Notes: generated from the sequence alone by a model not told the origin. Positions 50,757-63,721 are shown, counted from the first letter of the stretch. The stretch: 64,000 nt of DNA from Mansonella perstans (GCA_037074765.1 JBAMDO010000044.1:124001-188000), one strand, 5' to 3'. Made by a program: numbers and translations.

Positions 50757-52689
50757 TAGTTTTTTTTTTCATAAAAAAAGATTCTTTTAAAAATTCTCCT
50801 ACAACCAAAACAATTCACGAGGAAGGATGTGATGGGAAGGGAATTTGCCAAACAATTTTACAACTATTAAACATTAAATCTAAAACTTCTCTCTTTCCAA
50901 TTTAAAAAAAAAGATTGTAGTGTGAGGTAATAATAGTAAGTTTAGCTGTATGTGTGAGGCTGTCTGTGTAACCAGTTGTCAATACAAAAAAATAGAAAAG
51001 AAATGTGAAAATTTTTCGACATTTTGAGCCCAAAATTTGTTTGATAATAGTTTTATTGAGGTATAAAATGGGCATACTATGAAAGAAGGACAGAGGATGG
51101 CTAATACTGGGAGGACAAGAGACTGTCAACTGCCATACAAATGAATGAATTACTAGTTATAGGTATGTAGCTTTGCGAGAGGTGGCACGGAACGCGGATA
51201 GACAAGGAAGGGTTCCATATAATTGGAGACACTACAACAATACCATTTACTCTTCTCATCCTAAAGCACTTTTTGCATTCTATCCTGTTCTCTTCATAAT
51301 TATAATAATAATTATTATTACCATTATTGTTGTTAATATTATCATTATCATTGCTGTAACAATTGGTCATTATTTTTAAATACAATCGAAGGAGGTTCTA
51401 ACAGCAGGAGAAAAGCAAGTAGTGATTGTTAAGTATTATTATTTTATAGAATAGGAATCGGTGAAAATAAAAAGCAATTTTTAAAATCATTTTGTCTTTT
51501 TTATTTACAATTATTTTTCTAAATTACTTTATATCTTTATAAAAATAATTTAATCGGAAAATTATTTTGCTATAGTAAGAAAATGAAAACTTTTTTAATA
51601 TTCATTAATTGAAGTTTTATTTTTATAAAAATTGTATGATTCATATTCTTTTTATTAGAAACAGAAAATTAGCAGCCATTTGGAGACTTTAATAAAAAAT
51701 TTAATAATAATTTGAAATTGTGGAACAACTGCTTTCAACTCTTTCGGTAATAACTATAATAAGAGTTATTTTGTAAGAGAGAAGCAACGTTGAGAAAAGC
51801 GCATAAATTCCGATAATTTTTATCTTTCATTTTTCTATGTAAATACGGTTGGCAATTTTATCTGTGAAGAAATACTTATTAGCTGAATTGTTCAAAAGCT
51901 TGAAGTTAGTTTGATAATGAACATTTTTCCACATTTTTTTGAAGAATTAATCAGGGATAACATTCAATATCTGATGGCAATCGGAAATTCTGATAGTAGG
52001 TGAAGTACGATTCTTCATCATTTGTTTTTTCTTCACATTCTTCGTTAGTTGAGTATTCTGAAACTGCGAAATATAAAAAAATTCTTTAAATTATTTTGAA
52101 AATAAACAATTTTTTTTCTTTATAAATCAAATAAAGCGAATTCTTTTGGGATATTAGAATTTATTTTTCTACCTACAGCACCAATTTTAAATCTGTGTGC
52201 ACTTTGATTACCTGTTCCCAAACTAAGTAGGACTAATTGAAGTGGTGAAAATAAAATCTCTGAAAGTATAGAGAAATTCCTTGAGAGAAAAAAATTTTTT
52301 GTTTAATTCCTTTTCTTTCCTACAGCGAATGATATTTTCAGTTAACAGCAATTTAGCCCTTAATAGAAATTTTGTATGATTTGGACGAATGTTTTGTTAA
52401 CTGTCGATATTGTACTTAGAACTTTCTCTTCCTGCTACTTACTTTTAAACTATCTGAGATTTTTTTTTCCTATTAACAGGTGGTTTTAAATTTTGAATTT
52501 TTTTGTTAGTAACAGGTGGTTTTTAATTATGAAAATTTTGCTCAACTCAGTTTTTATCCATGAAAAAACGATGAATAACAAGTTAGCGTTCAGGATTTTC
52601 AGTTTCTGACTTTCACAAAGTCTATCCGTCACTTTGATTGCGTTTTTCATTCCTTGAAATAAGGAATTATATCCTTTGTTTCCGCTCAA

Positions 52690-55600
52690 ATGTCGCGTCA
52701 ACCTCTTGGTGGACGTTTACGTGAATCGACTGGTAATTTTAAAATATATCCGTTATAATTTAAGATTTAGGAGAAAAACTTGTGCATTAACTAATTGTGT
52801 TTAAGAGTACGGGAGAGAAGATAAGAGAGAGAGAGAGAGAGAGAAGAAAAGAGAAGCCATACGATTGTTATCCAGTAATTACAGCATATGCAATACCTTT
52901 ACTTAATTAGATAATGTTGTAGAATTACATGACCAGTGCTATAGCTAATACTATTTATCAAACGGTGTTTAGCAAAAAAAGATATGCCTAAAGTGAAATA
53001 TGCCTAAAAAAAGTACTGAAAATTTTTGAACCGGCAACTGGCGCTCATTGTTTACTTTTTTGTTTCAGTTACAAGTGGTCGTACCATAAAGTTTGTTACG
53101 GAAGTTGGGTCAACGACATCTTTGGCAAGTGGTACCGGTATGTTAAGCGTATCACCATTCGGCCAGAATGCAGCATCTACCATACGTGATAGCCGTGAAC
53201 GTGAAAAGAAAGAGATGAGCGATTTGAATGACCGTTTAGCCAATTACATTGAAAAAGTAAGTCAAATAATTTAAAAAAATGAAGCATAGTATTTTTGAAA
53301 AATTGGCGAGTGATTTATGTGAAGATCCTGTGGTTAATTTACACTGATAGGCGAAACGGAACTTATATATTGAAGACATGCTGCTGAGAACGCAACAGCG
53401 CTAAGCAGGACACATTTCTAGGGTGGGAGATCATCGCTCCCTAAGATTGTCCTTTATGGCGAACTTGTCACAGGGCTCCTGCATGAGTTGTTTTTTCTAA
53501 AAAGAGATAAAAACTCTTTGAAACAGTATCGCAACCCAGTCAGGGATATGAAACACAATTCCTAATGCTGCAGTCTCCTTTGAGATTACTCGTACACAAA
53601 CCTTCCGCTTTACTATATGCAAGCATGCTTGCCTGTCTTGCATTGGTCTGCTTAATCAAGTCTGCATCAAAGTAGATTAAATCCCCCAAATCTTCATTCG
53701 CAAAGCCAAGCCATAATTGCTTGTAGCAGTAATCAAAACACCATTAACTCTTGTAATTTGTGTAGTTGAATTAATTAAATTACAACTAATTGACTGTGGA
53801 AAGACAATTTGAGTGAATTGTTTGCAAAATGATTGAAAAATGCCAGCATTTTTTTATCCTTTATACTTGTACAGCATCAATGAAATATGAAGAATGATAC
53901 TAATTTCAGTAGTTGGATGGGGAATTTGGAAATTTTTGGGTAAAATATGGCAAAAGAGGTAGTTTTTCAATCCTAATTCATCAGATATGTTATGAATAAA
54001 ACATGAAATCTTCAGAGAAATTATCATTTAAAGGTTCGTTTTCTGGAAGCACAAAATCGAAAATTAGCGGCGGATTTGGATCTTCTCCGCGGAAAATGGG
54101 GAAAAGATACATTCAATATAAAACAAATGTATGAAGGAGAAATCTCGGTTAATGCTTCCTTCATATTTTTACAAATGTTTTTCTTCTTTCCATTCAGTTC
54201 TAAAATTTGGTATTGATATTATACCACACAGAGAATGGTAAGAAGTGAAAGAAGAATTGTTATTTCTTCTTATTCAAAGTTTTGAAAATTAATAATTCTA
54301 GATATGATGAAATAATACTTCAGGATGCACGTAAATTAATTAGTGATACGGCAAAACAACGTGATGATTTGGGAAATCAAATCCGTAAAATGCAAGACGA
54401 ATTATCCGACTACCGGAAAAGGTACATTGCGATGAAATATGATGAATATAGGAAGTCATCCAATTTTTTTATTTTAAATTCTGAAAGAAAGTGACATTGC
54501 GAGAGCTCATAAATTCACTGCTAATATCAAATATTGTTCATAGAAATTCATTTGACAGCTATTCAATCTAATTCCACTCATTCATTCATTCATTTCATGG
54601 AACATTCTTTGATTTGAACAATGGAAATTTATCAAAATGTTGTAGATATGAAGAAGTGTTACGATCATGCGGTACGGATCGAACGAAAATTGACGAAATG
54701 TTTTCACAGCTTTCACAAATTGAAGCAGAAATTAACGGATTGCGACGTCGCATTACGGAACTGGAAGAGAAAGTGATGCACATCAAAAAGGACAATCAAC
54801 GGTTGTTGGGAGAATTGCAGAGAACACGGACAGTTTGTTTTAAAAATTTTCTTTTTTCCTGCAAATTTTCATTAGTTAAAATGTTTGTCATTCTAATATT
54901 CTTTTTCATAATTCTTTATCATATCATACTGATATAAAATTTAATTCATTCATAGTTAGTTGGTAAAACCAATTAAATCAAAACTGATGAAAGTAGTCAT
55001 AAAGACCAAAAGACTTATCATTGTCTAACACATTAAAGTCAAGTTTTGTTTTGGTTATAGCGATTTCTAGCGATTTACTGGACGAAAATATAAATGTATG
55101 CAGGATGTGCTTCAACTTATTATTGTAGTACTTTGAGAATTTTGATCTGCGATAGAATTACACTTATTTCAAGATAGTTGAAATAGAATCTTGAAGGATG
55201 TAGACCAAGAAACGCTGAATCGTATCGATCATCAGAATCAAGCGCAAACATTATTGGAGGAAACTGATTTTATCAGACGTGTTCATGAGCAGGAGATACG
55301 TGAGCTGCAAAGTCTTGCAGCTCGTGATACTACACCAGAGAATAGAGAATTCTTCAAGAATGAATTAGCGTCTGCTATTCGTGATATTCGCGCCGAATAT
55401 GATCAGGTTTTTCTTTATAATTATTTTTCATTTAATGTGATGATCCGGCAGCAACAATCTACATCTTGAGCTGTTCTTATTTTGACTGTTACAAAACCTA
55501 TCATGCATAACTAATTTCAACTTTTTGTTCTATCTGAAGCAAATAATTTCCAGATAACAAATGTCAATCGTACGGATATGGAATCGTGGTATCGTTTGAA

Positions 55601-57548
55601 AGTGCAAGAAATTCAAACTCAGTCGGCAAGACAAAATATTGAACAAGGTTACGCCAAGGAAGAAGTAAAAAGACTGCGTGTACAACTTGCTGATCTTCGG
55701 GGTAGACTGACTGATTTAGAAGGACGAGTAAGTATTCCGTCCATTAATTAATATCAACAAAATACCTGGAAAATATCCGATCAATACCATTATGTTATTT
55801 GTCATATTAAAACTTATCATAATGGTTGGCATCATCCAGAAACAAAAATCTTTAATAAGTACTAGTATTATGTAAGGAATAGGCGCTGAATGTAATGATG
55901 ATTCATAGATATATGCATATATAATGATAGTATAATAGTCTCAAAATAATTAACTAAATTAATTCCAGAATTCTTTGCTCGAAAAACAAATACAAGAGCT
56001 AAATTATCAGCTAGAAGATGACCAACGTTCATATGAAGCAGCGCTGAATGATCGTGATGCGCAAATTCGAAAGATGCGCGAGGAATGTCAAGCCTTGATG
56101 GTTGAGCTTCAAATGCTCCTTGATACTAAACAGGTTAATAAGCAAGAATTTATTTAACAGCAACTACCGTGATAAAGAGCTGACCTTATCGGCTGATATT
56201 TCCTGATCATTAGTTTCGTTTAATTTAACTGGAGTAAATATTTTCATAAAAATTCTTGTGTCTAGTGAGTGGTATTATAAAAACAGCTTTTTTTCAAAAT
56301 AATATTAAACAACAGATAGTAATGGCATTAATAACTGCAAGCATGTTTGCAGACATTAGATGCCGAGATAGCAATTTACCGGAAGATGCTAGAAGGTGAA
56401 GAGAATCGTGCCGGATTGCGTCAACTGATACAGCAAGTTGTGCGTACTCATGAGTTAACTCATCAAGAAGATACTGGTTAGTTTGTTAATAAAACCATTT
56501 TTTAGAATATTAATAAAGAAAAAAAACCAACTGGAAAATATTGGGAAGTTTTTCAACATGTCGAAAGAGATTCTGGAAAAGAAAAAAGGAACTTAAAAAT
56601 TGCTAAATTCGCAAAATAAATTGATAAATCATTATATCACATCAAAAAATTGATAAATTAACAAAAGTACAGGATAATATTCCATTGCGAAGCAACAAAA
56701 ACAATGATTATTTTAATTGCATCATATTTTTTTTTTCCATTTTTACAGAAGTGACTGGTTTCTTTGTGAAATTTAAATTTCTCATCAGCTTATGCTGACT
56801 GATTTCACAGATTCGGAAATTTAACATAATTTACAGAGACGATGAAAACCATGAAAGGTGAAACTGCAGCCCGTACATCATTCCAACGATCTGCCAAAGG
56901 AAATGTTTCCATTCAGGTTTTTTTTCTTATTGTTTTCTTTTTACACCCTAAAACCAATAAAGTAATAAAACTTTGGATATTTACAGGAAACATCCGCTGA
57001 CGGTACCTTTATTATAATCCAAAACACGCATCGTGCTAAAGAAGAACCAGTTGGTGAATGGAAATTGAAGAGGAAAATTGATGGAAAGAAGGAAATCATA
57101 TATACCTTCCCTCATAATTTCATTCTTAAACCTGGAAAAAGTGTTAAGGTTTACCAATACTTCAGAATTTTTACTAACCTTGTTCCGCCATACGATAAAG
57201 AAACCTTTCAACCAGCAAAGAATTATCCAACTTGAAAAGATTTCTTGTCCTTAATTTTAACAAACTAATTAGATTTTGACAGAAAAGAAATAACGGAAAC
57301 TTCGATTAATCGAATATTTAAAGAAAGAAAAAAAAGAACTTGTGAAATTTTTTCATTAAGCAAAGTTTTTTCTGAATTTCTAATAATTACAGATTGTAGC
57401 CCGTGGACATGGCATTTCATCACCACCAGATCAGCTCATCTTCGACGGAGAAGATTCATTTGGGTATGGCTCAAATGTTCATACAATTCTCTACAGTCGT
57501 GATGGTGAGGAACGAGCTACGCATATTCAACGCTCAAGCCAAACCTAA
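52690..57548 (+). CDS. cytoplasmic intermediate filament protein (nematode IFA/IFB type)
   Basis: Twelve exons join in phase: 52690-52732, 53069-53256, 54034-54147, 54324-54421, 54646-54832, 55197-55406, 55554-55727, 55969-56133, 56353-56476, 56837-56916, 56987-57148 and 57393-57548, giving 566 residues. The rod starts with the helix-initiation motif [19 protein letters not shown] at residues 67-85 and ends with the helix-termination motif [14 protein letters not shown] at 397-410. Between them lies continuous heptad-rich coiled coil, long enough for the lamin-like extended coil 1b of protostome filaments. Residues about 450-560 form a lamin-tail immunoglobulin-like domain ([20 protein letters not shown]). 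There is no C-terminal CaaX box or evident nuclear signal, so it is a cytoplasmic filament rather than a lamin. Such proteins give mechanical strength to hypodermis, gut or pharynx in nematodes. I cannot assign the exact paralogue. The exon 6 acceptor TTGAAG is weak but gives the expected [15 protein letters not shown] junction. Confidence 0.93.
52824..52844. repeat. GA microsatellite in intron 1 of the filament gene
   Basis: A (GA)n run of about ten units within a purine-rich stretch. Confidence 0.9.
53340..53720. other. GC-richer pocket in filament intron 2, origin unknown
   Basis: Intron 2 (53257-54033) holds about 380 bp with clearly higher G+C and complexity than neighbouring introns, including a potential GGGAG...CTCCC stem near 53431-53452. 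No long frame exists on either strand. It could be an intronic ncRNA or a decayed mobile element; I recognise neither. Confidence 0.4.
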
Positions 57549-57596
57549 CAATACACTGCGAATTAACATCGAATCAAATATTTTAAAATACATGAG

Positions 57597-57602
57597 AATA
57601 AA
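57597..57602 (+). terminator. AATAAA poly(A) signal of the filament gene
   Basis: AATAAA lies 49 bases after the stop codon at 57546-57548. Confidence 0.6.
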
Positions 57603-59140
57603 AATATTTTGTTCCTCAAAAAAAAAGTAAAATGCAGAATGAAAGTGAAATCTTCTTTGTTTCTTTTAACAATAATTTATCACAAAGAAAATGAAACTGT
57701 AACGGAAGCAGATGAAGCTCAAAAGCTTCCGGAATTCCGGTTTGAGAATTTTTCCAAAAAGCATCATTCGATTTATTCTAAGCAACATTAACTGTTGTTC
57801 CTATTGTAGGTGTGTTAATTTGATGCAGCTCTCTTAACTATAACAATACTTCCAATAATATTCATCTTTAAAATTTCCTTTTTCAGATAAATCTGTTTGT
57901 TGTTAGAAACTGGTTAGTAGTTTCATGTCTTTTCTGAAATATCTGAAATCAAAAAAGCTTCTGATAATCTTATCCTGATCATGTTATTCAAGTTTGCAAA
58001 GCCTAAACTGTCACAAAGAATGGTCGTAATGTCATTCGCATGAATATGAATTGATAAAGATAGCGAAGAATAAAATACATTAGCTTACTGTCTTGTGGTA
58101 CAGTAAAAAGAATTAGAAAATTCTAAACATTTTCACCTTTGCAAATTTTCTCTAGTCTAACTTGTTCTAAACTTGAGTTAGTATTAATTTCTCGCCATAT
58201 AGAACTTTAATAACATCACTCTATTCAGCTTTCTCAACCATCTAACTTATCCTGTTGCCAAACAGGTTTACACTACAGTTCTGTCAACTCCATTAAATGA
58301 CGACATAGTTAAATTGTTCTATGGTAACCGGCTGAAAAATCATTATTTTGTAGAAGGTCAACCAAATTTAAGTAACTCAGAGATAACAGGAAGAGAAAGA
58401 TGAATCAAAAAGACAGCTATTATCTCTTAGGAAGGAAGAAAAAAGATGAGAGAAAATTCCTTCAAGAAATTAAATTTGCTGATGACCTATGTGTCGAGTG
58501 ACTCGTACTTTCTCATTACTTACTACTCAACAAGTCTCATAGGCTTTTAACCGACAAATGATTTCTATACTAGATATCGCGAAATATATGAAAGGTAATC
58601 AGTGGACCATGATCGACAGAATCACGGAGATTCTGGATCACTCTGAAGTTAAGAGAATGCCTTCGATCTGGGATTTAATAATTGCATTCAGTTGTTAATG
58701 TATCCGGACGAAACATAAATGGTTTTTTCGGGCAGCAGTGATATACGGTTGTGGTATTTCTGGTAACTGGTGGGACGGGTTGCGGTGCATATGGTGCGAA
58801 GTATTTTTGGCGGATGCGGACAAGTTACGGTATTCGGTGATTTGTGGTAATGAGCGATGGCGCAATATCTGTGTGGTTTTTAAGATATCGGATTGTTGGA
58901 ATTTTACCATGACAGATGTGGTACTTGCATACTGATGGATATTGTACTTGTTTGGTGCCAGTCATCACATTTTCGGTGTTTTAGTCTGGCACTCTATCTG
59001 ATATCATTAAAAAATCAACCTTTGTGGTATCACAGAATTATCATTGCTGATTTTAAAACTGCGTTTTCATGGTGCCATACAGACTAAGATTTCCATGTAT
59101 CAGTTTGCGCGTTCGCTTTTTACATAAGTTTCAGATTAAT

Positions 59141-59148
59141 TTTAGAAA
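59141..59148 (+). promoter_or_regulatory. acceptor three bases before the exos-7 ATG (possible SL trans-splice site)
   Basis: TTTTAG followed by AAA and the ATG at 59149 has the spacing of a spliced-leader acceptor. A cis intron acceptor in the 5' UTR is the alternative. Confidence 0.45.
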
Positions 59149-61977
59149 ATGGAAATTCGGTTAAGTGAAGCTGAAAAGGTATTTATAATACATGGAGCGC
59201 AGGAAGGCTTACGAGCTGATGGACGTAGGTAAATGTGTTATAGTTGATTTGAGAATGTTTGAAATTGTATTTCCACATCATTATAACCTTATTTTTACTT
59301 TGTTTCCAAGAATAGTTTCGGAAAATTTTCATTTTTTAGGAACATCCCTCATCATAAAAAGTTTTAAGTTATTAGTATCTTTTTTGATCATATATTTGTT
59401 ATGAGAAAATGACATATAATTCCTAACATAATTCTCGGATAATCTTGGATTAGACCTCACTTCAGATTTTTTAACATTAAGAGTAGTAAACTCTCTACAG
59501 CTTAATTAGGGCCAGTTTTCTTCTTATGTTGATGCTTTGGAATCTACGCTTACTTTTTTGCTTTATTATAGCCCGTATGATTACCGGCCTGTAATTGTTC
59601 AAACTGGTGTTTTGCCAACAACAAACGGTTCAGCACGTGTCCGAATAGGTTCAACTGATCTATTAATTGGTGTCAAAGCAGAGCTAATCAACATTGAAAG
59701 TGTCGCTCTCTACCGGAATCGGCTAAATTTTTTCGTTGATTTCTCAGCAAATGCCACTCCACTCTTTGTTGGTATGCAAAGGATCTGTGCTTTTAATCAT
59801 TAATTTTAAACATTGAAACATTGCCGGTTAAGATGCAACGTTGATATGACGCGTACTGAATCCTTAAAATTAATTAGCCGGACAACCCCTATTCATGAAT
59901 ATAGTCTTTGTTCATGATGTCCTATATCTGTATCATAAATATTGTCTAGTGCTTGAGCTGATCTTACGGTAGATCGAACCTGCACTACGCTTAAACACAG
60001 TGGTATAATTCATTTTCATGATATTATGTAATACTGCTTCGATCATGATAGGAATTTATTGACGGTCGTTGAAGATGGACTGCAGTTTTTTTTTTCGTTT
60101 TTTTTTGTGGTGAATTTGGATGTTAAGATGTTTTTATCCAGCTCGAATTTTTTGAATTCATTTGTGTTGATAAGAACTCTAAATCTATGATTTCCAACGA
60201 TTTTTTCAGAATGACTACCAAAGCTTATGATAATTTTAGGTCGTGGTGGTGAAGAATTTGCGGATGAATTGAGTGCGGCACTGGATGCTGCGTACGACAA
60301 TAGTTATGTGCTTCCAGATTTGAAAAAGTAATTATAAATAATAATAATAAGGATGGCAGGTAGTGTTGCATGATGATTTGATATGTAGCTTGATGATTGG
60401 AAAAATGATTGGGATAATCACGCTCTCCATCCTGTAATTGTTTTAAGCATCGATCAATTTTCATAGATTGATTCTATCTCCGATGCACGCGTGGAAATTG
60501 TTTGTGGATATCGTTCTTTTGCAGTGTGACGGTAATGTTATCGATGCAGCAGGGTTAGGGGTTAGTAGAATAGTTTTATTTTTTTCCAGAATAATTTTAT
60601 GAACTTCAAGCAAGGCATTAGCGGGATTAATAACTGCACTAAGAACTTTTTATTTTCATGTTCTTTTTCGATTTTAATAATTTCAGGTTAAGGCAGCACT
60701 GAAAGATACAGAAATTAGCGAAGTTATAGTCAGACCAGCAGATGAGGGAAAATATGTAGTTGATTTACCAGACGACAATACCGTATGGAAATTAGATATA
60801 TCAAGGTATGCGTTCCAGTTCAGTTTGTTTGAATGGAAAAAATTTATTCATTCAGTGGGGCTAGTTATGAAATTATTATCATACGAGAATTCGTTTAAAT
60901 GATTTGTCCTCAATGATCCCTTCAGTGAGCAGAAATTTCTTTCATACTTCTTACAATAATAGTTCTGATTTAAACGCAGAGGAATATGATTTGGTAGATA
61001 ATTCCATTATCATGACATTCTTAAACGTTTCTGATGCATTTTCTGAATTAAATCTTGACTTATACAGTTTAATTATCTGTTACAGAGTTCCTCTGTTTGT
61101 CAGTGTAAATAGGCTTGGAAGTGCTAAAATTGTTGACAATTCACTGGCAGAAGAAGCATGTACTCGCACATCTGTTTGGATTGCTGCTGCTCCACAATTT
61201 GTTTCCGACATCGACCGCAATGTATGCTTAGTAATCAATTTTGTTCTGGTTTTTTGAATGATATAGTCAATGTTTTTGTGATAAAGAACTGCAGAGAACA
61301 TGATGATATCTGATACATTTGTACTGATCTAATTTCCTTCTGCTTTGTGTCTATAGCAAGACAACTGTGAGAAAGCCAAAAATGAGAGATTACGATAACA
61401 TCGAGGGAAACTTTTTTCAGAAAAGTAATCAGTCGGCAGTGAACCACGAAGGTTGCGTAATTACATTTATGAGGCAGTGTGGTAGTGGGACTCTTGAAAT
61501 GGATTCGCTTGGTTAATGTTTTTCCCTTGAATTTTTATTCGTATCTTTGGAAGTATTATCGCTATGGAGTAACTGCTGCAGCGTTTTTCTAAACTTATAT
61601 ATACAGGGTTTTTGTGGCGTATATATTCTATAAAAAAGTTCTCTTTAAATTGCTACCACACTACTAAAGGTGTTTTTTGTAGAGGAAAGATTTTGAAGAT
61701 ATATTCTGTTTTTTTGTTTCTGATTTATGAAATGTTTCAAGTTCAATTACCATAGTCGGTTTGAAATCAAATTTTTCATTTAATCGTGGCAAGGGAGTAC
61801 GAATATTTACATACAAATATAGCTATTAACTTCCATACTCTTAAAATTTGTTCAGTTTTAGAAGAAATGATCAATATTGGCTTGAAAACAGTGCACCAAC
61901 TGCACGGAGCACTTGATCGGAGATTAATGGACGAAAATTGGATAGCAGAAAAACCTTTGTCAACATTCTTACAATGA
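59149..61977 (+). CDS. exos-7: exosome complex subunit RRP42 / EXOSC7
   Basis: Exons 59149-59228, 59572-59771, 60240-60327, 60467-60560, 60687-60805, 61086-61221, 61421-61511 and 61856-61977 join in phase to 309 residues; human EXOSC7 has 291. The N-terminus MEIRLSEAEKVFIIHGAQEG then LRADGR matches the RRP42 start (LSEAEKVYIVHGVQEDLRVDGR). The RNase PH core follows: SARVRIGSTDLLIGVKAEL, a FFVDFSANATP block, LSPMHAWKLFVDIVLLQCDG with NVIDAAGLGVKAAL, and the C-terminal LAEEACTRTSVWIA and CVITFMRQCGSGTL segments of the second RNase PH subdomain. RRP42 is one of six RNase PH-like ring subunits of the eukaryotic exosome core, which threads RNA to the catalytic DIS3/RRP6 subunits for 3'-5' processing and decay in nucleus and cytoplasm; the ring itself is catalytically inactive in animals. 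Exon 7 was placed by requiring phase continuity. Confidence 0.95.
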
Positions 61978-62645
61978 GTGAAATATTTCTTTTGGATGCA
62001 AACAGTTATTTCGATACAGTGCAATTTCAGGATTTTCATTTTTGCAGTATTTGGCGTTGTTGAATTGTGACATCAATTTGTACAGTTTTTATCTAAATTA
62101 TTAAAGAATTCAATAGTCGTTATTTGCAGATGTTTTTTTTTGATAGCAGATCAGTATGAGGAACTTCAAATAAGCTGAACAGAATCTGATTAAATAAAAT
62201 GGAGCTCCGAAATTTTGATAGTAATCATTACACGTCGTTTTCCAATAAGTTTGATCATTTTATGTTTTTTGCTATTAACAAAATCACTATTATTAATACT
62301 TTCAAAGATGTTCACTTGTTTCATTAATGTCGGTATAATGAAACTTTGGTGCGAAAAACTTGATTGTGCCAGTCATTCAAAAATCGTTTTTTTTTTTTTT
62401 TTTTTTTAATTAGACTACAGAATACAATATCATCCTTATTTGAAATTTCTACGATACTTTTTGCTATGCGCAACACCTTCTGCCCTCATTTTTTGAAAAC
62501 CTGCAGGGTTTCTGTATTTTCAAGAAGTTGTCTACATATTTCATATTAGTTCACTTTGTTTCATTGGAAAAAGAAGAAATAAATACTGAGTCGGATTTTT
62601 TTTACCTCTGTTTTCTGTTAAAGATGACTGCGTACTGGTCATTTT
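61978..62645. other. convergent intergenic region
   Basis: Between the ends of two converging genes. It contains both 3' UTRs and a T tract at about 62388-62407, and no coding sequence that I can support. Confidence 0.6.
62193..62198 (+). terminator. candidate AATAAA poly(A) signal of exos-7
   Basis: AATAAA lies 215 bases after the stop at 61975-61977. It is the first canonical hexamer I noticed downstream. Confidence 0.4.
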
Positions 62646-63721
62646 TTACTGAAACTTCTTTTGCAATTTGACAATACAGGAAAGAGCTTTTGATGCGAAC
62701 GTATCGGAATGATCCAGTATATGCCTTTGTATAACTTTAGGTATAGTATTCCGATGATCGAATATCTGAAATACATCACACTTCTCGTTTCTGATTAGAT
62801 CGATTTTTACTAAGTCCATCCTTACATCAGGATTTCGAGACCTACTTGTAACTTGCGCAGGATCTCGTCTATAACTGGTGGATCCCACTTCACTTTATCG
62901 ATGAATTGTATTTTTGGGTCTACTTTCCATTGCATGCAAATGTACTGTCGTTGATCAATCTTTTTGATTTCTTTTCTTGTTTCTTTCGTCATGAATGATT
63001 TCCCTACTCCTTTCTCAATTTCTTCATCCTGCATCATATTAAATATTTATACATTTTAACCTTAAGCTTTTCAAAATATCGTACAACGTTCGGTTTTTTC
63101 TTTTTTTTTCAGTTATCTTCAAGCATGTAGCACGTTTGTAAAACAGCTTGCAAAAGCGGAAAAAATTGTAATAGTGAGAAATAATGGATAAATAACGAAA
63201 ACCTGTTCGACACGATACGAGCGAAGTAATTCAGGAAGAAAGTTGATTTGTGTTGTAAGATCAGTCTGGACACCAAGCGCATAATGGAAGTCACTTATGA
63301 CGCTGCACTGGACCTGAACAAAATACGGCTGTTCTTATATCAAATTATTTTAACTGTGAATATTTCCAAGGAGATTAGATTTGCTGAAAAGAAGATGAAG
63401 AGAAAGGAATAAAAGGGAAAGATGGTGAGGATGAAAGAGAGGAATTTTTATTAATAAAGTTCCTCATTATATGCATTTTTCTGAAGTTTCATCTGACATT
63501 GAAAAAATTGCGGTTTAAGAGGTTTCAAACTGGAAGAAATTACACCAAATGAGCAAGTAGTCCTGATAAATCCAGTCACTGTAAAGATGCAAAATTCAGC
63601 CTTAATCACACAAATCTTTCTAAATGCTTTGAAGTGGAAAAAAATTAACTTCAAATTTAACATCTCGTAGTTTTTCCGAATGAATTGGTGCCTTCTGATT
63701 GCTCGTGAAAATAAAATCCAT
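62646..63721 (-). CDS. unrecognised small gene, four proposed exons, about 157 residues
   Basis: Minus-strand exons in transcript order: 63721-63662 (starting ATG), 63313-63203, 63028-62846 and 62765-62646 (stop TAA). All junctions are phase 0. Acceptors are good (TTGTTCAG, GATGCAG, GTATTTCAG), and the CAG|GTTTTC and CAA|GTAGGT donors are acceptable; the first donor (GAT|GTTAAA) is weaker, so the first exon is least sure. The internal exons have coding-like composition: ALGVQTDLTTQINFLPELLR, then a lysine-rich stretch leading to CMQWKVDPKIQFIDKVKWDP and VIDEILRKLQ, and finally VIQRHILDHSDTFASKALSC. There are no signal peptide, membrane segment or zinc-binding motif. I do not recognise the family. 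It converges on exos-7. A candidate exon at 63451-63578 lies inside the first intron and may indicate another isoform or gene. Confidence 0.6.
63451..63578 (-). other. possible alternative exon within the first intron of the minus-strand gene
   Basis: A good acceptor (ATCTTTACAG) precedes a 128-nt block. In one phase it encodes 41 residues ending in YNEELY and a stop immediately overlapped by AATAAA; in another it starts DWIYQDYLLIW. The phases do not agree with the first exon proposed for the neighbouring gene. It may be an alternative last exon or chance. Confidence 0.3.

Larger units (their letters stand above)
48297..52689. other. intergenic region between collagen and intermediate filament genes
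   Basis: About 4.4 kb without a supported gene. It includes AATAAA at about 48604 as a possible distal collagen poly(A) signal, degraded repeats at 49805-49937 and 50602-50756, a TCATTCAT-rich stretch at about 50230-50290, and an AAT/ATT stretch at about 51295-51345. A less AT-rich pocket at about 51170-51250 reads REVARNADRQGRVPYNW on the plus strand but has no supporting exon structure. Confidence 0.55.
57549..59148. other. intergenic region upstream of exos-7
   Basis: This holds the 3' UTR of the filament gene and the promoter of exos-7. A G/T-skewed pocket at about 58690-58930 is open on both strands (65 codons plus, 71 codons minus) but is not joined to any exon I can define. The rest is AT-rich. 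Confidence 0.5.

Noticed and set aside
51101..51385. 94-codon minus-strand ORF with an Asn/Tyr-rich block
   Set aside because: The central part is a translated AAT/ATT repeat, and no splice sites or start context support it.
55191..55196. An exon 6 start at the earlier AAATAG acceptor in the filament gene
   Set aside because: It is out of phase; the TTGAAG acceptor at 55196 gives the conserved [11 protein letters not shown] junction.
57403..57791. ORFs after the filament stop codon
   Set aside because: One is a frame shadow of the last exon and the other is 3' UTR with a lysine-rich AT-type translation.
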